Source: Asticcacaulis sp. SL142 (GTDB taxonomy: Bacteria > Pseudomonadota > Alphaproteobacteria > Caulobacterales > Caulobacteraceae). Taken from it: DNA of 64,000 nucleotides. The position numbers and the translations under genes were made by a program. Positions 17,853 through 27,303 of this stretch are shown piece by piece. Every line of letters starts with the position of its first letter. The first letter of the stretch is position 1. Where the stretch lies: positions 2,257,501-2,321,500 of the forward strand of contig NZ_CP113061.1 of assembly GCF_026625745.1 (NCBI RefSeq). The letters run 5' to 3'. Below the pieces are notes generated by a model. The model did not search any database and was not told where the DNA came from. It saw only the letters and a program-made list of their open reading frames with translations.

Positions 17853-19385
17853 ATGGTTTCCACCTTGAGTTCCTTATCGCGCCTGATCCGCTCAGGGCTT
17901 GTGCTCCTAAAGCATGACGCCCTGATCCCGGTTGAGGTCAGCGATCAGTTGCCGCCGATCTGGCGCTTTCCGGCCAATGTGCTGCGCGCGTTGTTTGCCC
18001 AAAAAGGGACCAAGAAAGGCCCAAAACTGCGGGTCGGCATGCGCTATGCGGCCGCCTTTGAGCAACTGGGGCCGGCGTTTATCAAGCTGGGTCAGGTGCT
18101 GTCGACGCGGGCTGATATTTTCGGCGACGAATTTACCGACGATCTGCGTCACCTTAAGGATCAGTTGCCGCCGTTTCCCAAATCCGTGGCCGAACGGGCG
18201 GTGGCAGCTGCGTTAGAGCGCCCCGTCGATCAGCTATTCATCGAATTTGGCGAAGTTATAGGCGCCGCCTCGATCGCGCAGGCCCACCGGGCGGTCCTCA
18301 AAGACGGCCGCACGGTCGCGGTCAAGATCCTACGGCCCGGCATTGAAGACACCATCGCCCGCGACACCGCCATGATGCGGTTGGTGGCGAAGATGGTGCA
18401 CACCCTGTCGCCCGCCTCCCGCCGTCTGGAGCCACAGGCCTTTGTCGAAGCGGTCGCGAAATCGCTGTTGCTTGAGCTTGATCTGCGCCTTGAGGCCTCC
18501 GCCGCCGATGAACTGGGTAAAATCATCAACGAAGAATCGTTTATGAGCGCGCCCAAGGTGGTGTGGAGCTATGTCTCAAAGCGCGTCATGGTCACCGAAT
18601 GGGCGCGTGGCGTGGCCTTAAGCCGCCCGGACGCCCTGACCCAGCCCGGCATTGAGCGCAAGGCCATGGCCGACAACCTGATCCGGGCGTTTTTGTCGCA
18701 GGCGCTTAACCACGGTGTGTTCCATGCCGATCTGCACGAAGGCAATCTGTTCTGCGAAGCACCCGATAAGCTGATCGCCATCGATTTTGGCATCATCGGT
18801 CGGTTGAAACCCAAAGAGCGGCGCTATCTGGCCGAAATGCTGTGGGGGTTCCTGCAGCGCGACTATAAGCGCGTGGCCGAGGTTCATTTTGAAGCCGGCT
18901 ATGTCCCAAAGCATCAGGATGTCGATACGTTTGCGCAGGCCCTGCGTGCTGTCGGTGAGCCGGTGCTGGGCCTTGCCGCCACCGATGTGTCGATGGGCAG
19001 GCTGTTGCAGCAACTGTTTGAAATTACAGCGCAGTTTGACATGCACCTGCGGCCCGAACTGGTGCTGCTGCAAAAAACTATGGTCAGCGTTGAAGGTGTC
19101 GCGCGGCGCATGTATCCGACCCATAATCTGTGGGAAGCGGCAGAGCCCGTCGTTAAGGCGTGGATTTCGCGCGAACTGTCGCCCCTGGCCGAAGGACGCA
19201 GGCTGTTTGATCGGCTGGTCGAACGCCTGCGCGATGAAGAGGACGGCGAAAGCCTGCTGACGGTAGCCAATGCGCTCAAGATTCAGGAACTGAAAACCGC
19301 CTTAAGGCAGAGTCAAAGCCTGGGCGTTATTGCCATTGCCGCGTCTCTGGTGACCCTGGCGGCGGTGATCATACTATCACTATAG
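17853..19385 (+). CDS. ubiB: UbiB, atypical kinase-like protein needed for ubiquinone synthesis
   Basis: A 510-residue ABC1/ADCK/UbiB family protein with ATPase rather than protein-kinase activity; it supports the membrane-bound coenzyme Q complex. Seen: the family KxGQ motif in FIKLGQVLSTRADIFGDEF, an Ala-rich nucleotide loop (IGAASIAQAHRAVL), the VAVK lysine (GRTVAVKILRPG), HADLHEGNLFC in the catalytic loop, AIDFGIIG in place of DFG, and a hydrophobic C-terminal membrane segment (about residues 486-509). Directly downstream of ubiE, so probably one operon. It ends 8 bases from the convergent yraN. Confidence 0.96.
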   Translation: MVSTLSSLSRLIRSGLVLLKHDALIPVEVSDQLPPIWRFPANVLRALFAQKGTKKGPKLRVGMRYAAAFEQLGPAFIKLGQVLSTRADIFGDEFTDDLRHLKDQLPPFPKSVAERAVAAALERPVDQLFIEFGEVIGAASIAQAHRAVLKDGRTVAVKILRPGIEDTIARDTAMMRLVAKMVHTLSPASRRLEPQAFVEAVAKSLLLELDLRLEASAADELGKIINEESFMSAPKVVWSYVSKRVMVTEWARGVALSRPDALTQPGIERKAMADNLIRAFLSQALNHGVFHADLHEGNLFCEAPDKLIAIDFGIIGRLKPKERRYLAEMLWGFLQRDYKRVAEVHFEAGYVPKHQDVDTFAQALRAVGEPVLGLAATDVSMGRLLQQLFEITAQFDMHLRPELVLLQKTMVSVEGVARRMYPTHNLWEAAEPVVKAWISRELSPLAEGRRLFDRLVERLRDEEDGESLLTVANALKIQELKTALRQSQSLGVIAIAASLVTLAAVIILSL

Positions 19386-19392
19386 ATTGGCC

Positions 19393-19773
19393 CTATAGAC
19401 CCGGCATATCGATAAAAGCGTTTTTGATATGCACCGGCCAGGCCATTGGCCCGACGGCGTAAAGATCAATATTCAGATCAAAGCGCGACAGGTTTTTGCG
19501 TTTGGCCTGTAGCGATAACCCCGCCTGCCACAGCCGGTTTTGCTGATCGGGTGTGACGGCCTCAAGTGCTTCGGCCACCGTGCGGCGCTGCTTGACCTCG
19601 ACCATCGCCAGCCGGTTGCCTTTTAAGGCCAATATATCGATTTCCCCCTGCGGGATTTTCAGGCGAAACCCCAGTATGCGATAGCCTTTGAGCATTAAAT
19701 GTATCAAGGCGATATATTCGGCCCAGTGGCCGCGCCGGTGGGCCTTTGATCCGCGTTCTGATCTATTGGTCAT
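19393..19773 (-). CDS. yraN: YraN family (UPF0102) endonuclease-like protein
   Basis: 126 residues of the restriction-endonuclease-like UPF0102 family; cellular role uncertain. Seen: the AEYIALIHLMLKGYRIL helix, GEIDILALKGNRLAMVEVKQR with the D...E-x-K catalytic triad pattern, and AVTPDQQNRL. Its start overlaps the end of rsmI by 11 bases, the classic rsmI-yraN arrangement, which implies translational coupling. Confidence 0.93.
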   Translation of the reverse strand: MTNRSERGSKAHRRGHWAEYIALIHLMLKGYRILGFRLKIPQGEIDILALKGNRLAMVEVKQRRTVAEALEAVTPDQQNRLWQAGLSLQAKRKNLSRFDLNIDLYAVGPMAWPVHIKNAFIDMPGL

Positions 19774-20647
19774 GATCTTTCAGCTTCAGCGCGCGATTAT
19801 AAATCTCTTTGCGCGGCAGCCCATAAATCTGGGCCAGTTTCTGCGCGGCTTCCGACGGCGACAGGGTCTCCAGCGCCGATTTCAGCGCCTCATCGATATT
19901 GTCCCGCGACGGCGCCACATCCTCTGGTGGGCCCAGCACGACGACGATCTCACCCTTGGGCGCAAGCAAGGCCGGATCGGCCACCAGCGCGCTTAGGCGC
20001 CCGCGCACGCAGGTCTCATAAAGCTTGGTCAGTTCGCGGCATACCGCCGCGTCGCGGTCACCCAGAACCGCCAGCATATCACTCAAACTATCATGCAAGC
20101 GCGGGCCGGTTTCAAACAGAACTACGGTTGTGGCTAAGGATTTGAACTCGGCCAGAAAGCGCTGGCGAGCCGTGGTTTTGTTGGGCGTAAAGCCTGCGAA
20201 CATAAACCGGTCAGTCGGCAGACCGGCGATACACAGCGCCGCCAAAACCGACGACGCGCCGGGGATGGGGTGGATTTTCAAACCGGCGTCGTGCGCGGCC
20301 TGTACCAGCCGGAATCCGGGATCGGAGACCAAGGGTGTACCGGCGTCGGATATCTGCGCCACCACCTGACCTTCGCGCAGACGGTCAAGTATTTGCGGCA
20401 AGACCTGCGGCCCGGCATGGTCATCATAGCGCAGCAGAGGCTTTTTGATGTCGTAAGCCCCCAGAAGCTTTCCGGCCATGCGCGTGTCTTCGGCCAGCAC
20501 GACATCGGCGGCCCTCAAGACGTCGAGCGCGCGCAGGGTTATATCGCGCAGATTGCCGATCGGTGTCGCCACACAATAAAGACCGGGCTCAACAGGACGG
20601 GGCGGCGGAGCAAACAGGGATTCGGACATATCAGGACAATAACTCAT
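19763..20647 (-). CDS. rsmI: 16S rRNA 2'-O-methyltransferase RsmI
   Basis: Methylates the 2'-O of C1402 in 16S rRNA using SAM. Seen: the tetrapyrrole-methylase-type fold with YCVATPIGNLRDITLRALD at the N-terminus, AEDTRMAGKLL, ISDAGTPLVSDPGF, IPGASSVLAALCIAGLP and the FETGPRLHDSL block. The open frame starts at 20647, overlapping hemW by 17 bases; a second ATG at 20629 (MSESLFAPPP) would avoid the overlap and is a fair alternative start. Downstream yraN overlaps by 11 bases. Confidence 0.96.
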   Translation of the reverse strand: MSYCPDMSESLFAPPPRPVEPGLYCVATPIGNLRDITLRALDVLRAADVVLAEDTRMAGKLLGAYDIKKPLLRYDDHAGPQVLPQILDRLREGQVVAQISDAGTPLVSDPGFRLVQAAHDAGLKIHPIPGASSVLAALCIAGLPTDRFMFAGFTPNKTTARQRFLAEFKSLATTVVLFETGPRLHDSLSDMLAVLGDRDAAVCRELTKLYETCVRGRLSALVADPALLAPKGEIVVVLGPPEDVAPSRDNIDEALKSALETLSPSEAAQKLAQIYGLPRKEIYNRALKLKDHDQ

Positions 20648-21830
20648 AAAGCAGGCGATCCAAAACCACCCGGCCTTTGGGTGTGGCGCTCAGGCGATTA
20701 TTTTCGATGTTAAGAAAGCGGTCAGTGATCAGGCTCATGGCCCGCGCACGGATATCGAGGGTTTTAAACCGCTCAAGATCAACGCCGTCACGCAATCGCA
20801 GGCCCAGCATCAAAGCCTCCTCGTCGGCGGCTTCGGGGGTCAGGGCTTCCCGCGCGACACCGCTGCCAGTCATCTGAACCTGGGCCGTATAGGTCAGCAG
20901 ATCGGACAGGGCAACGGTTGCATAACGCACATCATTGATCGTCAAACGGCCATGCGCAGCCTCTTTATTGGGTCGCGGCTGCCCGTTTTCCCCATCCGTT
21001 GGTAGGGTCAAACGGCCGTGCGCTCCGGGGCCCACGCCGATATAATCGACACCCTCCCAGATAGCGCGATTATGAGCCGATTGAGCGGCGCGGCCCTTGG
21101 CATGGTTTGACACCTCATAGGCCTCAAACCCCAGACTTTCTAGGACAGATTGGGTCTTATTATAAAAGGCCTCGCCCATCTCAGGTGGCGGGATTTTGAG
21201 CGTACCGCGCCGCGCGGCACGCCCGAAGGCCGTCCCCGGCTCAAGGCTTAGCTGATAAGGCGAGATATGCTCGATCCCTAGCTGCGCCGCCAGCGTCAGC
21301 TCGTCGGCCCAGTCGGACAGGATCTGATCCGGCAGGGCATAGATCAGATCGATCGATACCCGTCCAAACACCGCTCGCGCCGTCTCAAGCCCGATCTGGG
21401 CCTCACGCGCCGAATGGTTGCGGCCTAAAAATTTCAGCGCCTGGTCATTCAGCGATTGCACCCCCAGCGACAGACGGTTGATGCCCGCCGCTTTGAACGC
21501 CTCATATCGCGCAATTTCCGCATCGGTAGGATTGGCCTCAAGCGACACCTCGATATTCCCATCGAAGGGAAACAAGGCCCGCGCCGTCGCCACAATTTCG
21601 GCCACCCATTCGGGCTTCATCAGGGACGGAGTACCACCGCCGAAGAAAATACTGACCAGATGGCGCGGCCCCAATAGATCCGCATGGGTTTTCAGATCGG
21701 TGAGAATGGCTTCAAACAGAGCGGTTTGACGCGCCGTTTGCCCGCGATCGCGTGTGACATTGAAATCGCAATAGGGGCAGATGCGCGAACAATAGGGCCA
21801 GTGCACATAAAGGGCGACTGTATTAATCAA
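20631..21830 (-). CDS. hemW: HemW, radical SAM heme chaperone
   Basis: 399 residues. HemW binds heme and a 4Fe-4S cluster and delivers heme to respiratory proteins; it is often misannotated as oxygen-independent coproporphyrinogen oxidase HemN. Seen: the CxxxCxxC motif as CSRICPYCDF, FFGGGTPSLM, VSLEANPTD, SLGVQSLNDQALKFLGR and DLIYALPDQ. The extra cysteine of true HemN (CxxxCxxCxC) is absent, consistent with HemW. It overlaps rdgB upstream by 8 bases and rsmI downstream by 17, a tightly packed operon. Confidence 0.94.
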   Translation of the reverse strand: MINTVALYVHWPYCSRICPYCDFNVTRDRGQTARQTALFEAILTDLKTHADLLGPRHLVSIFFGGGTPSLMKPEWVAEIVATARALFPFDGNIEVSLEANPTDAEIARYEAFKAAGINRLSLGVQSLNDQALKFLGRNHSAREAQIGLETARAVFGRVSIDLIYALPDQILSDWADELTLAAQLGIEHISPYQLSLEPGTAFGRAARRGTLKIPPPEMGEAFYNKTQSVLESLGFEAYEVSNHAKGRAAQSAHNRAIWEGVDYIGVGPGAHGRLTLPTDGENGQPRPNKEAAHGRLTINDVRYATVALSDLLTYTAQVQMTGSGVAREALTPEAADEEALMLGLRLRDGVDLERFKTLDIRARAMSLITDRFLNIENNRLSATPKGRVVLDRLLYELLS

Positions 21831-22434
21831 ACAGCGCGGCCTTTAACTGCTCAAACGCCAGATGGCGGTGGCTGATACTGTCTTTTTGCGCTTCGGGCAT
21901 TTCGGCAAAGGTGAGGCCGTAACCTTTGGGCTGAAAGATCGGGTCATAGCCAAAACCACCAGCACCTCTGGGGGTGACGATATCACCGTCGATGCGGCCT
22001 TCAAAAACCACCGCATGTCCCTCCGGCCACGCCACCGCCAAAGCACAGGTAAACCAGGCATGGGTGGTGAACTGCGCGTCATGGATCTGCGCCTGCAGCA
22101 ATTTGTGATCGATGATTTCCATGGCGCGGCGGAAATCCTTATCCGGCCCGGCCCAACGCGCACTATAGATACCCGGATCGCCTTTTAATGCGGTAATGCT
22201 GAGGCCGGAATCATCGGCCAGGGCCACGATGCCCGCCGTCATGGCCGCATGACGGGCCTTCAGGATAGCATTGCCGATAAAAGAGTTTTCCGTCTCATCC
22301 GGCTCCGGCACGTTCGCGTCTTTGGCGCTGATGACCACAAACCGCCCGCCAAGGAGGGATGATATCTCCTTCGCCTTGCCCGGATTGTGGGTGGCGGCGA
22401 TCAGTTCTTCACCGGAGATCAGTTTAAGGCTCAT
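21823..22434 (-). CDS. rdgB: RdgB/HAM1 family non-canonical purine NTP pyrophosphatase
   Basis: Removes dITP, ITP and XTP from the nucleotide pool to protect DNA. 203 residues, typical length. Seen: the N-terminal AATHNPGKAKEISSLL substrate motif, ADDSGLSITALKGDPGIYSARWAG, and the C-terminal GFGYDPIFQPKGYG followed by AEMPEAQKDSISHRHLA. First gene of the overlapping rdgB-hemW-rsmI-yraN set; its 150-base upstream region, shared with the divergent DUF2975 gene, should hold the operon promoter. Confidence 0.96.
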   Translation of the reverse strand: MSLKLISGEELIAATHNPGKAKEISSLLGGRFVVISAKDANVPEPDETENSFIGNAILKARHAAMTAGIVALADDSGLSITALKGDPGIYSARWAGPDKDFRRAMEIIDHKLLQAQIHDAQFTTHAWFTCALAVAWPEGHAVVFEGRIDGDIVTPRGAGGFGYDPIFQPKGYGLTFAEMPEAQKDSISHRHLAFEQLKAALFD

Positions 22435-22604
22435 GTAAGGCTCTGGCTATGGACGTTTGTTTCTTTGTAACGATGCGCCGCAAAATGAAAAGCCCCAAAT
22501 GTGACATCGCGCACATTACAAAACATTAGGTGGCGGCCCTTGTTAAAAATGATTATCGTGGCGCACCATCTGACACTTAGGTCTTGAGGTTTAAGGCAAT
22601 TTCC

Positions 22605-23126
22605 ATGCGGTTTTTAGGGCCCAGATCGATTTCCAGCCTGTTGAAGACGGCGCTGGATGTCGTCTATTTCGGCCTGTTCGGGCTGATTATCGGGCTTGTG
22701 CTGGCGACTTTGAGCCTTTTGTCCGTACCCACCCTCGCGACCGAAGTGGTCACCCGGCTAAATGTGTCCGTGCCGCTGGACGCCGGATCGCAAGCGGTAT
22801 TGCTGCTGGCCTTTGGGATATCGCTGGGCGGATATATGATCATCATGCACTGGACGCGGCAGGTGTTTCGTACGCTTGCCGAAGGCGATGTCTTTCACCC
22901 CGACAATACCCGCCGCTTACGCTGGATCGGGTTTGGTCTGGGCGGGCTGGAGGTCTTTGGATATGCCGCGCGGTTTCTGGTCGAACGCGCCTACGGCCTG
23001 CACCTTGAGCCGGTCTATGGTGTGCGGGCGGTCACGACATGGTTCTCGGTCTTGGTGGTATTTGTGCTGGCCGAGGTCTTTAAAGAAGGCGCACGTCTGC
23101 GGCAGGAAGCTGACCTCACGATATGA
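22605..23126 (+). CDS. DUF2975 membrane protein
   Basis: About 173 residues with four predicted membrane segments (around VVYFGLFGLIIGLVLATLSLL, AVLLLAFGISLGGYMIIM, the WIGFGLGGLEVFGYAARFLV region and TTWFSVLVVFVLAEVF), ending in EGARLRQEADLTI, the usual DUF2975 tail. The start is taken at ATG 22605, preceded by TAAGG, rather than the upstream TTG. The stop overlaps the next gene's start (ATGA), so it is translated together with the HTH regulator. This membrane protein plus Cro/C1 regulator pairing is widespread; its function is unknown. Confidence 0.85.
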   Translation: MRFLGPRSISSLLKTALDVVYFGLFGLIIGLVLATLSLLSVPTLATEVVTRLNVSVPLDAGSQAVLLLAFGISLGGYMIIMHWTRQVFRTLAEGDVFHPDNTRRLRWIGFGLGGLEVFGYAARFLVERAYGLHLEPVYGVRAVTTWFSVLVVFVLAEVFKEGARLRQEADLTI

Positions 23127-23335
23127 TCCGTATACGTCTTACCGAACTTCTGGCCCAGCGCAGGTTGTCGATCGTTGAATTGTCCGACCGCACCGGCATC
23201 AGCGTGCGCAACCTCGAAGTCCTGCGTGATCAGGCAGCGGTGGCGGTACGGCTGCGCACACTTGATGCGCTTTGTCGGGCGTTGAAGTGCCAGCCCCATG
23301 ACCTGCTGGAGTGGACCGAGACCACGCCCGAATAA
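23123..23335 (+). CDS. Small Cro/C1-type HTH regulator partnered with DUF2975
   Basis: 70 residues that are almost only a helix-turn-helix domain: LTELLAQRRLSIVELSDRTGISVRNLEVLRD, then a third/fourth helix RLRTLDALCRALKCQPHDLLEW, the YozG/XRE_26 family ending. Overlaps the DUF2975 gene by 4 bases. By analogy with other such pairs it may repress its own operon, but no operator is evident. Convergent with rph, whose stop is only 5 bases away. Confidence 0.88.
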   Translation: MIRIRLTELLAQRRLSIVELSDRTGISVRNLEVLRDQAAVAVRLRTLDALCRALKCQPHDLLEWTETTPE

Positions 23336-23339
23336 GTAA

Positions 23340-24092
23340 TTACTTTCCCAACGCTTTGTTTTGCAAGGCAAACAGCTCGGTCGCCCCGGCATGAGCCAGA
23401 TCGAACAGGGCATTAAATTCATCGCGTGAAAAGCCGCGCTTTTCGCCGGTCGCCTGAATTTCGACGGCATCGCCAGAGCCGGTGATAACGAAATTGGCGT
23501 CGGTTTCGGCGTTCGAGTCTTCTTCGTAGTCGAGATCCAGCACCGGTGTGTCCGCAAAAATCCCGCACGAAATGGCGGCGATCTGATCCAGAATCGGGTT
23601 TTTCGAGATGACTTTTTCGGCCAGCAGATAATTACAGGCCATCGACAACGCGACCCATGCCCCGGTAATCGCCGCGGTGCGGGTGCCGCCATCGGCCTGA
23701 ATAACATCGCAATCGATGGTGATCTGACGCTCACCCAACGCTTTCAGGTCAACGACCGCGCGCATAGACCGGCCGATCAGGCGCTGAATTTCCTGTGTCC
23801 GCCCGGACTGCTTACCGGCGGCGGCTTCACGGCGCGAACGGGTGTGGGTCGAGCGTGGCAACATGCCGTATTCGGCCGTGACCCAGCCCTGACCTTTACC
23901 TTTGAGGAAAGGCGGCACGCCCTGTTCGACGCTGGCGGTCACCAGCACCTTGGTATGACCGAACGAGACCATGCATGAGCCTTCGGCATAGCGCGTTACG
24001 CCGGTCTCAATCGTCACCGCCCGTAACTGATCCGGCTTGCGGCCAGACGGACGGATGGTTTTGAGCGCGTTTAAAGCTTCGAACTGAGACAT
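23340..24092 (-). CDS. rph: Ribonuclease PH
   Basis: A phosphorolytic 3'-to-5' exoribonuclease trimming tRNA 3' ends. 250 residues, a little over the common 237-240. Seen: [12 protein letters not shown]-like N-terminus ([19 protein letters not shown]), [70 protein letters not shown] and the [17 protein letters not shown] metal site. Divergent relation to hrcA is typical of alphaproteobacteria, with one small gene inserted between here. Confidence 0.97.
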   Translation of the reverse strand: MSQFEALNALKTIRPSGRKPDQLRAVTIETGVTRYAEGSCMVSFGHTKVLVTASVEQGVPPFLKGKGQGWVTAEYGMLPRSTHTRSRREAAAGKQSGRTQEIQRLIGRSMRAVVDLKALGERQITIDCDVIQADGGTRTAAITGAWVALSMACNYLLAEKVISKNPILDQIAAISCGIFADTPVLDLDYEEDSNAETDANFVITGSGDAVEIQATGEKRGFSRDEFNALFDLAHAGATELFALQNKALGK

Positions 24093-24180
24093 GGACTTAA
24101 GACCCCGAAAACAATGGACCCTGCCGTATCAGGTCTGCCTGCAAATCACAACCCAAGGCGCTATCCAAGCCGAACGAGGG

Positions 24181-24537
24181 CTAATCCCGACGTTCGGGCA
24201 GTTTACGCGCCACCGAACAGTCCTGATTGGCGCAGATATAGGTGTCATTGTCCTTCAGGAAGATATTTTCGCTGCTGTCTTTGGTGATGCCGCGCTTTTT
24301 CCACTTGTCGGTGCGGATGATATCGGCCCGCAACGGCTCAACCCCTTTGTTGTCGGGGGCCGCCTCAGTTTCATATTCAGGCGGCAGAGGTTTAATGACC
24401 TCATCACTTTCACGCAGCGGGCCATAGACCTGCGTTTTGCCTGTATCCGGCTTTGACACCGTCAGCGCCACCGCCGATGCGGCCGCAAGCGTTGCCACCG
24501 CCATGACCGACGCCCGGATTATCCCCTTACCCATCAC
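24181..24537 (-). CDS. Small exported protein of unknown function
   Basis: 118 residues; I do not recognise the family. Seen: an N-terminal signal sequence (GIIRASVMAVATLAAASAVALTV), a Pro/Glu-rich middle, and a C-terminal part with two cysteines (YICANQDCSVARKLPERRD) that could form a disulfide in the periplasm. It sits between rph and hrcA on the minus strand, with 88 bases separating it from rph. The start could be either of two adjacent ATGs (24537 or 24534). Confidence 0.7.
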   Translation of the reverse strand: MMGKGIIRASVMAVATLAAASAVALTVSKPDTGKTQVYGPLRESDEVIKPLPPEYETEAAPDNKGVEPLRADIIRTDKWKKRGITKDSSENIFLKDNDTYICANQDCSVARKLPERRD

Positions 24538-24641
24538 CCCGCCTCCTTATGTATATGAGCGAGATTTTACCCCATTGATGGCATTTTGAAGACACAAAAA
24601 TATCTTTCCATAGGCCCATAAGAACCCTATCCTTAAAGGCA

Positions 24642-25724
24642 ATGATCAGATCCCCTTTAAGCGCATCTACTATATTATCGTCCGGCGCCTCCCTGACCGA
24701 GCTGGATGCGCGGGCCCGTGACATTTTCCGGCAGGTGGTTGAGACCTATCTGGAAACCGGGGAGCCGGTCGGATCGCGTACCTTATCGCGCAGTGGCGTG
24801 TCGCTATCTCCGGCCTCTATTCGCAACACCATGCAGGATCTGGCGCATCTTGGGCTTTTGTCCGCGCCGCACACCTCATCGGGGCGGTTACCGACCCATC
24901 ATGGACTTCGTTTGTTTGTCGATGGTTTGCTGGAGATCGGCGACCTGAGCGAAGACGCCAAACGCGATATCGAAGCCCGCCTGACCTCTAAAGGCCGCAG
25001 CTTTGATGTGGCCTTGCGCGAAGCCTCCTCCATGCTGTCGGGTCTGGCCGGTGGGGCGGGCGTGGTCATGACCCCCAGCTTTGAGGCCGGAGTCAAGCAT
25101 GTCGAATTTATCCTGCTGGGGCCGGATCAGGCGCTGGCGGTACTGGTCTATGATGACGGTCGGGTGGAAAACCGTTTAATGACCGTGGCGCTTGGAACCA
25201 CGCCGTCGGTGCTGATCGAAGCCTCGAACTATCTCAATGCCCGTATCCGTGGTCGCACACTGGGGGAGGCCAAGCGCGAACTGGCCGCTGAACTGGCCGA
25301 AGAACGCCAGAAACTGGATGAAGCGGCATCGGTTCTGATCAATCAGGGGCTGGCGGCCTGGTCGGGTGAAGAAGGTAATAAGCGCGCCCTGATCGTGCGC
25401 GGGCGGGCCAACCTGCTGGAGGCCTCTAGCCTGGATGACCTTGAGCGGGTGAGATCATTATTTGAAGATCTGGAGCAAAAAGAAGAGCTGATCGAGCTGC
25501 TGGATGATGTGAAAGACGCGCAAGGTGTGCGAATTTTCATCGGATCGGAATCGAAACTGTTTTCTTTATCCGGTTCGGCTGTTATTGCAGCGCCTTACAT
25601 GGCCGGTCAAAGTCAGAAGGTCGTGGGCGCCATCGGTGTAATCGGCCCGGCACGGTTGAATTACGCGCGGATCATCCCACTTGTTGACTACACCGCCAAA
25701 ATTTTAGGCCGCCTGCTGGACTAA
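24642..25724 (+). CDS. hrcA: Heat-inducible transcription repressor HrcA
   Basis: Repressor of class I heat-shock operons via CIRCE. 360 residues. Seen: the N-terminal winged-helix part ([28 protein letters not shown], then [19 protein letters not shown] and [12 protein letters not shown]), a GAF-like core, and the C-terminal [25 protein letters not shown] block. Followed by grpE after 92 bases, the usual hrcA-grpE order. No CIRCE sequence was found by eye upstream of this operon or of dnaK. Confidence 0.97.
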   Translation: MIRSPLSASTILSSGASLTELDARARDIFRQVVETYLETGEPVGSRTLSRSGVSLSPASIRNTMQDLAHLGLLSAPHTSSGRLPTHHGLRLFVDGLLEIGDLSEDAKRDIEARLTSKGRSFDVALREASSMLSGLAGGAGVVMTPSFEAGVKHVEFILLGPDQALAVLVYDDGRVENRLMTVALGTTPSVLIEASNYLNARIRGRTLGEAKRELAAELAEERQKLDEAASVLINQGLAAWSGEEGNKRALIVRGRANLLEASSLDDLERVRSLFEDLEQKEELIELLDDVKDAQGVRIFIGSESKLFSLSGSAVIAAPYMAGQSQKVVGAIGVIGPARLNYARIIPLVDYTAKILGRLLD

Positions 25725-25816
25725 AGGCGGGTGGCTTAATTTGTTTAACGCGCATTTGATTCCGAAAACCGCTTACACTTTTCGGAATGCGCTCTGTGAT
25801 TTATCAAGGGACAGAT

Positions 25817-26437
25817 ATGACGGACGAGAATTTGGAAGAGGGCGGCGCGGATCTGGAGCAGGACGCCACCGAAATCTTGCTGACCGAACTTGAGGCGCTC
25901 AAAAGCGAGAACGCGGCCCTGAAGGAACAGGCTCTGCGCTATGCCGCTGAGGTTGAAAACGTCAAGCGCCGTACCGAGCGCGAAATGAACGACGCCCGCG
26001 CCTTTGCCATTCAGCGTTTCTCACGCGATCTTTTGGGCGTGGCCGACATTTTGGCGCGCGCCCTGCAATCGGCGCCGAAGGATATTGAAGACGCCGCGTT
26101 CAAGAACTTCGTGCTCGGCATCGACATGACCGAAAAGGAACTGTCGCAGGCCTTTGAGAAAAACGGCGTCAAGAAGGTCAACCCACTCAGGGGCGACAAG
26201 TTCGACCCGAACCTGCATCAGGCGGTGATGGAAGTCCCGGCCGAAGATGTGACCGGCGGTGCCGTCGTCAATGTGATGCAGACCGGTTATGAGCTGTTTG
26301 GGCGCATCATCCGCCCGGCCATGGTGGCGACCGCCGCCAAGACCTCAGCCAACACGGTAGCGGCTGCCGCCGCAACCAGCGCCTATGCCCATGAGACTGA
26401 CACCAGCGACGATCCGGCAGTTGATACAAAGGCGTAA
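25817..26437 (+). CDS. grpE: GrpE, nucleotide exchange factor for DnaK
   Basis: 206 residues. Seen: a long N-terminal coiled coil (ILLTELEALKSENAALKEQALRYAAEVENVKRRTEREM) and the C-terminal beta domain (FEKNGVKKVNP, FDPNLHQAVMEV, VMQTGYELFGRIIRPAMV). The start is ATG 25817, placed 6-10 bases after an AAGGGA ribosome-binding site; ATG 25787 is in frame but has no such site. The C-terminal tail after residue ~180 is Ala/Thr-rich and probably disordered. A strong terminator follows. Confidence 0.97.
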   Translation: MTDENLEEGGADLEQDATEILLTELEALKSENAALKEQALRYAAEVENVKRRTEREMNDARAFAIQRFSRDLLGVADILARALQSAPKDIEDAAFKNFVLGIDMTEKELSQAFEKNGVKKVNPLRGDKFDPNLHQAVMEVPAEDVTGGAVVNVMQTGYELFGRIIRPAMVATAAKTSANTVAAAAATSAYAHETDTSDDPAVDTKA

Positions 26438-26460
26438 GGTCTGAAAACATTTCGCACTTT

Positions 26461-26493
26461 AAGGGTGAGCCTCGCGGCTCACCCTTTTATTTT
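26461..26493. terminator. Strong intrinsic terminator after grpE
   Basis: A perfect 11-bp stem (AAGGGTGAGCC, 26461-26471, with GGCTCACCCTT, 26476-26486), a 4-base TCGC loop, and a T-rich tail TTTTATTTT. It ends hrcA-grpE transcription and contains the stop codon of the convergent gene ending at 26479. Confidence 0.93.
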
Positions 26494-27303
26494 GTGGATG
26501 CGGTAATGAAATTTCGGGGCCGTCGTTGCTGGTTTTGCCGCCATGGCCCGCACACGGTCTTCGGCCCCGGCGATCAAATCAGGGATCAGGTCGGCTTCGG
26601 GCAGGTTCTTCCAGTATTTTTTCGGCATTTCGGTCTGCATCATCTTCACCTTCAGACGCGCCGGATTGAAGATATTGGCAAAATAGGTTCGCCACAGATC
26701 ATCGGTGTCATCCACCAGTTCAGGATTGCGGGCGGGTTGGGCGGAGACCGTCAGGGCATCACCATCCCAGCTTGCTGATCCTTTCGGCGTGGCGATCACC
26801 CAGTCCATATCGGTGAAGCGCCGCTGAAAGAAACCGGCGGTGCGGCCGACGATATAATGATCCGGCTCAAACCAGGCCAGAAACTGTCGCCGGGCGCTTC
26901 CCTCCAGTGCGGGAAGTTCCTTGAAACGCACAAAGGCTTTCATCTTATGGCTGTCGCGCCCGACCGACTTGGCCATCTGATGGGCGCGGACCACATCAGG
27001 ATCGGTCGTGATGCTCAGCAGATGGCGCTCCGTCTGCAACCGCCACAGCAGTCTGTAGAGCACCGCATAAGCCGCCAGATCGGCATGACAGACCACAACC
27101 TGCGCACATTCGACAAAGGCACGCGGCACGGAAAAGGTGGCCTTGGTTTCAGCGATTGCTTTATCCGCGCCAAACAGATCGTCTTTCAGCGTCTCTCTGT
27201 CCAGCCATTCCACCGCGTCAGGCTGGATGCCCGCACAGAGCAGGTGTCGCGCGTGTTCGCGCCATTCCTCAAAATCCCCACGCCGGTCGATGACGATCCT
27301 CAT
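26479..27303 (-). CDS. DUF4130-type (TIGR03915) DNA-repair-associated protein
   Basis: 274 residues matching the family found either beside a radical SAM 'DNA modification/repair' protein or fused to a UdgX-like uracil-DNA glycosylase. Seen: the RGDFEEWREHARHLL start, FVECAQVVVCHADLAAYAVLYRLLWRLQ, VGRDSHKMKAFVRFKEL, FLAWFEPDHYIVGRTAGFFQRRF and the DMDWVIATPKGSASWDG end. There is no UDG domain here. The start overlaps the radical SAM gene's stop by 4 bases (ATGA), so the two proteins are translationally coupled. The activity is undescribed as far as I know; involvement in DNA damage is inferred from family context and the SOS box upstream. Confidence 0.88.
   Translation of the reverse strand: MRIVIDRRGDFEEWREHARHLLCAGIQPDAVEWLDRETLKDDLFGADKAIAETKATFSVPRAFVECAQVVVCHADLAAYAVLYRLLWRLQTERHLLSITTDPDVVRAHQMAKSVGRDSHKMKAFVRFKELPALEGSARRQFLAWFEPDHYIVGRTAGFFQRRFTDMDWVIATPKGSASWDGDALTVSAQPARNPELVDDTDDLWRTYFANIFNPARLKVKMMQTEMPKKYWKNLPEADLIPDLIAGAEDRVRAMAAKPATTAPKFHYRIHKIKG

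Noticed and set aside
24538-24641. Possible CIRCE element upstream of hrcA
   Set aside because: No TTAGCACTC-N9-GAGTGCTAA-like sequence was found in this spacer, nor in 42708-43084 before dnaK.
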